43,881 nt of DNA from contig JAUNPP010000009.1 in NCBI GenBank assembly GCA_030536685.1, forward strand, positions 1 to 43,881. Reading direction: 5' to 3'. This DNA is from Lachnospiraceae bacterium (GTDB lineage: Bacteria > Bacillota > Clostridia > Lachnospirales > Lachnospiraceae). The notes under the pieces were generated by a model. The model was not told the DNA's origin. It saw nothing but the letters and a program-made list of their open reading frames with translations, and did not search any database. Made by a program: the position numbers and the translations under genes. How positions within the stretch are numbered: the stretch's first letter is position 1; each line of letters opens with the position of its first letter. This document shows, piece by piece, positions 42,783 to 43,881 of the stretch.

Positions 42783-43775
42783 TTATATAGAAGCAAACAG
42801 CAATTCACAGATATCCTTTGCCATAGCTTCGTGTTCGGGGCAGGTACAGCAGGATTTTACCAGCGCGGAAAGCGCATCATAGGAATAAGCAGTCTTTTCC
42901 AGCTGTTCCTTGATAGACGCAATAAAATGCTCGTCATTGGCATCGGAGTACAGATCGGCGGTTTCGATGATACCCTTATCCACATTCAGGTTCAGATCGA
43001 AATCTCCCCAGGCAAACCGTTTGTTTATGCGGTTCTTAAATTTGATCCGGCGGCCGTACAGCCAGGTGTTGTCATCAAAAATCTTTTCATAGGAAGCGAT
43101 AACGCTCTGATCCAGTTCCTCTGCAGCGATGGGAACTGCCTTAACCTGGTAAACATTCTGAAAAGCCTCAAACATTTTAGCTCTCATAGTTTCGATATCA
43201 AGAGAAGGACAGAAATCAACCAGATTGGCAACTCGTGCTTTTACCGAGCTGACACCCTTGGACTCCAGTTTGCTGCGGTCCACATTCAGATATTCGGACA
43301 TTTTGGAAGTATCCACATTAACCAGCAGCGTACCGTGATGGTAATGATGATCTCCTGATTTGTAAAATGCGTTGCCGGAGAATTTGCGGCCTTCGATGGT
43401 AAGGTCGTTGCGGCCCGTCTTTTCCGCAGTCAGACCCAGCAGGCGGCAGGCCTCGATAATAACCTGAAGCTGTTTGTCCACATCATAATTAGCTTTTCGG
43501 GCAAGGAAAGTAAAGTTTAAGTTGCCTTTATCATGAAAAACAGCCCCGCCGCCGGATAAGCGGCGCACAGGATAACCGCCGTCTTCAAGCAGTTTCGTTA
43601 CAAACAGTTCCTTCCATGCATTCTGGTTGTATCCGTAAACAACGGTTTTTTCATTCTGCCATAAATAAAGGATGACAGTTTCCTCATCAACAGTATCAAA
43701 CAGATATTTTTCCAGCGCCAGATTAAAATAAGGATAAAAAGTGTTGCTGGAAATGGTTCGTAGATTTTTAATCAT
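42783..43775 (-). CDS. lplA: Lipoate--protein ligase
   Basis: A 330-residue enzyme that activates free lipoate with ATP and attaches it to lipoyl domains. 'RRLSGGGAVFHDKGNLNFTF' is the LplA signature with the lipoyl-AMP binding loop; 'GRNDLTIEGRKFSGNAFYK' contains the catalytic Lys, and 'HHGTLLVNVD' follows. The C-terminal accessory domain (about 250-330) is present. Start set at 43775 (MIKNLRTI); a longer frame to 43853 would run through the predicted promoter. In acetogens the main lipoyl acceptor is GcvH of the glycine cleavage/synthase system, not encoded here. Confidence 0.94.
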   Translation of the reverse strand: MIKNLRTISSNTFYPYFNLALEKYLFDTVDEETVILYLWQNEKTVVYGYNQNAWKELFVTKLLEDGGYPVRRLSGGGAVFHDKGNLNFTFLARKANYDVDKQLQVIIEACRLLGLTAEKTGRNDLTIEGRKFSGNAFYKSGDHHYHHGTLLVNVDTSKMSEYLNVDRSKLESKGVSSVKARVANLVDFCPSLDIETMRAKMFEAFQNVYQVKAVPIAAEELDQSVIASYEKIFDDNTWLYGRRIKFKNRINKRFAWGDFDLNLNVDKGIIETADLYSDANDEHFIASIKEQLEKTAYSYDALSALVKSCCTCPEHEAMAKDICELLFASI

Positions 43776-43815
43776 TAAAAATGCCTCGTTCTTTCTAAGT
43801 GTTTTTTCTGCAGCT

Positions 43816-43844
43816 ATTATATAAATTATTTTTTCATTTGTAAA
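43816..43844 (-). promoter_or_regulatory. Strong sigma-A promoter for lplA
   Basis: Minus strand: TTTACA (43844-43839), 17-nt spacer, perfect TATAAT (43821-43816). The leader would be about 35 nt. Confidence 0.8.
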
Positions 43845-43881
43845 GTATCGCAAAACTGCGACAGCAAAAGTATCGTAAAAC
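43842..43881. repeat. Direct repeat overlapping the lplA -35 region
   Basis: Two 15-nt copies differing at one base, AAAGTATCGCAAAAC (43842-43856) and the copy at 43867-43881, start 25 bp apart. The first overlaps the -35. This arrangement suits a repressor or activator site; the window ends here, so further copies may exist. Confidence 0.55.

Noticed and set aside
1..43881. Mobile elements, integrases or attachment sites
   Set aside because: No transposase, recombinase or flanking target duplication was recognised anywhere in the window.

Overview
The window looks like chromosome of an acetogenic, spore-forming member of the Lachnospiraceae (Clostridia); Blautia or a close relative is my best guess. 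The basis is gene content and order: a Bacillus/Clostridium-type division and sporulation cluster, a six-gene Rnf complex and a complete carbonyl/methyl-branch Wood-Ljungdahl cluster. Genus is an inference from style, not from a marker gene. No rRNA, tRNA, insertion sequence, phage gene or CRISPR array was seen.

Layout. (1) 1-1625, minus strand: YchF GTPase and a DUF1292 protein ending at a long terminator. (2) 1842-15660, plus: lgt, then the division/cell-wall cluster rsmH-ftsL-two class B PBPs-mraY-murD-ftsW/spoVE-murA-divIB-ftsZ. mraZ, murG, murB and ftsA are not at their usual places. (3) 15725-18395: the sporulation genes spoIIGA-sigE-sigG. (4) 18508-20841: scpA-scpB-proC. (5) 20842-21759: a 918-bp gene-free stretch holding a structured two-hairpin element, a second strongly folded RNA candidate and the rnf promoter. 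(6) 21760-26877: rnfCDGEAB. (7) 26878-28325: a 1.45-kb gene-free stretch with a second copy of the two-hairpin element, a cobalamin riboswitch on the minus strand that has its own promoter and terminator but no gene, and the AT-rich promoter region of the acs cluster. (8) 28326-42668: cooC-acsA-cooC-acsB-acsD-acsC-acsE, a terminator, then a second acsB, acsV and a DUF3786 gene. (9) 42783-43775, minus: a lipoate-protein ligase.

How the parts work together. The acs cluster encodes CO dehydrogenase (AcsA), its nickel-insertion ATPases (CooC), acetyl-CoA synthase (AcsB, two copies), the corrinoid iron-sulfur protein (AcsCD), its methyltransferase (AcsE) and its reductive activator (AcsV). Together they make acetyl-CoA from CO2 and methyl-tetrahydrofolate. 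Rnf next door couples ferredoxin:NAD+ electron transfer to ion pumping, the usual energy-conserving step of such acetogens. An identical 16-base sequence overlaps the -10 of the predicted cooC and acsD promoters and resembles the Rex (NADH/NAD+ sensor) operator, which would tie the pathway to redox state.

Items most worth following: the paired structured elements flanking the rnf operon, which keep shape and loop sequence while their stems differ; the gene-less B12 riboswitch; the duplicated, separately transcribed acetyl-CoA synthase; the shared Rex-like operator; and the cysteine-rich, Ala/Lys-rich tail on RnfE.
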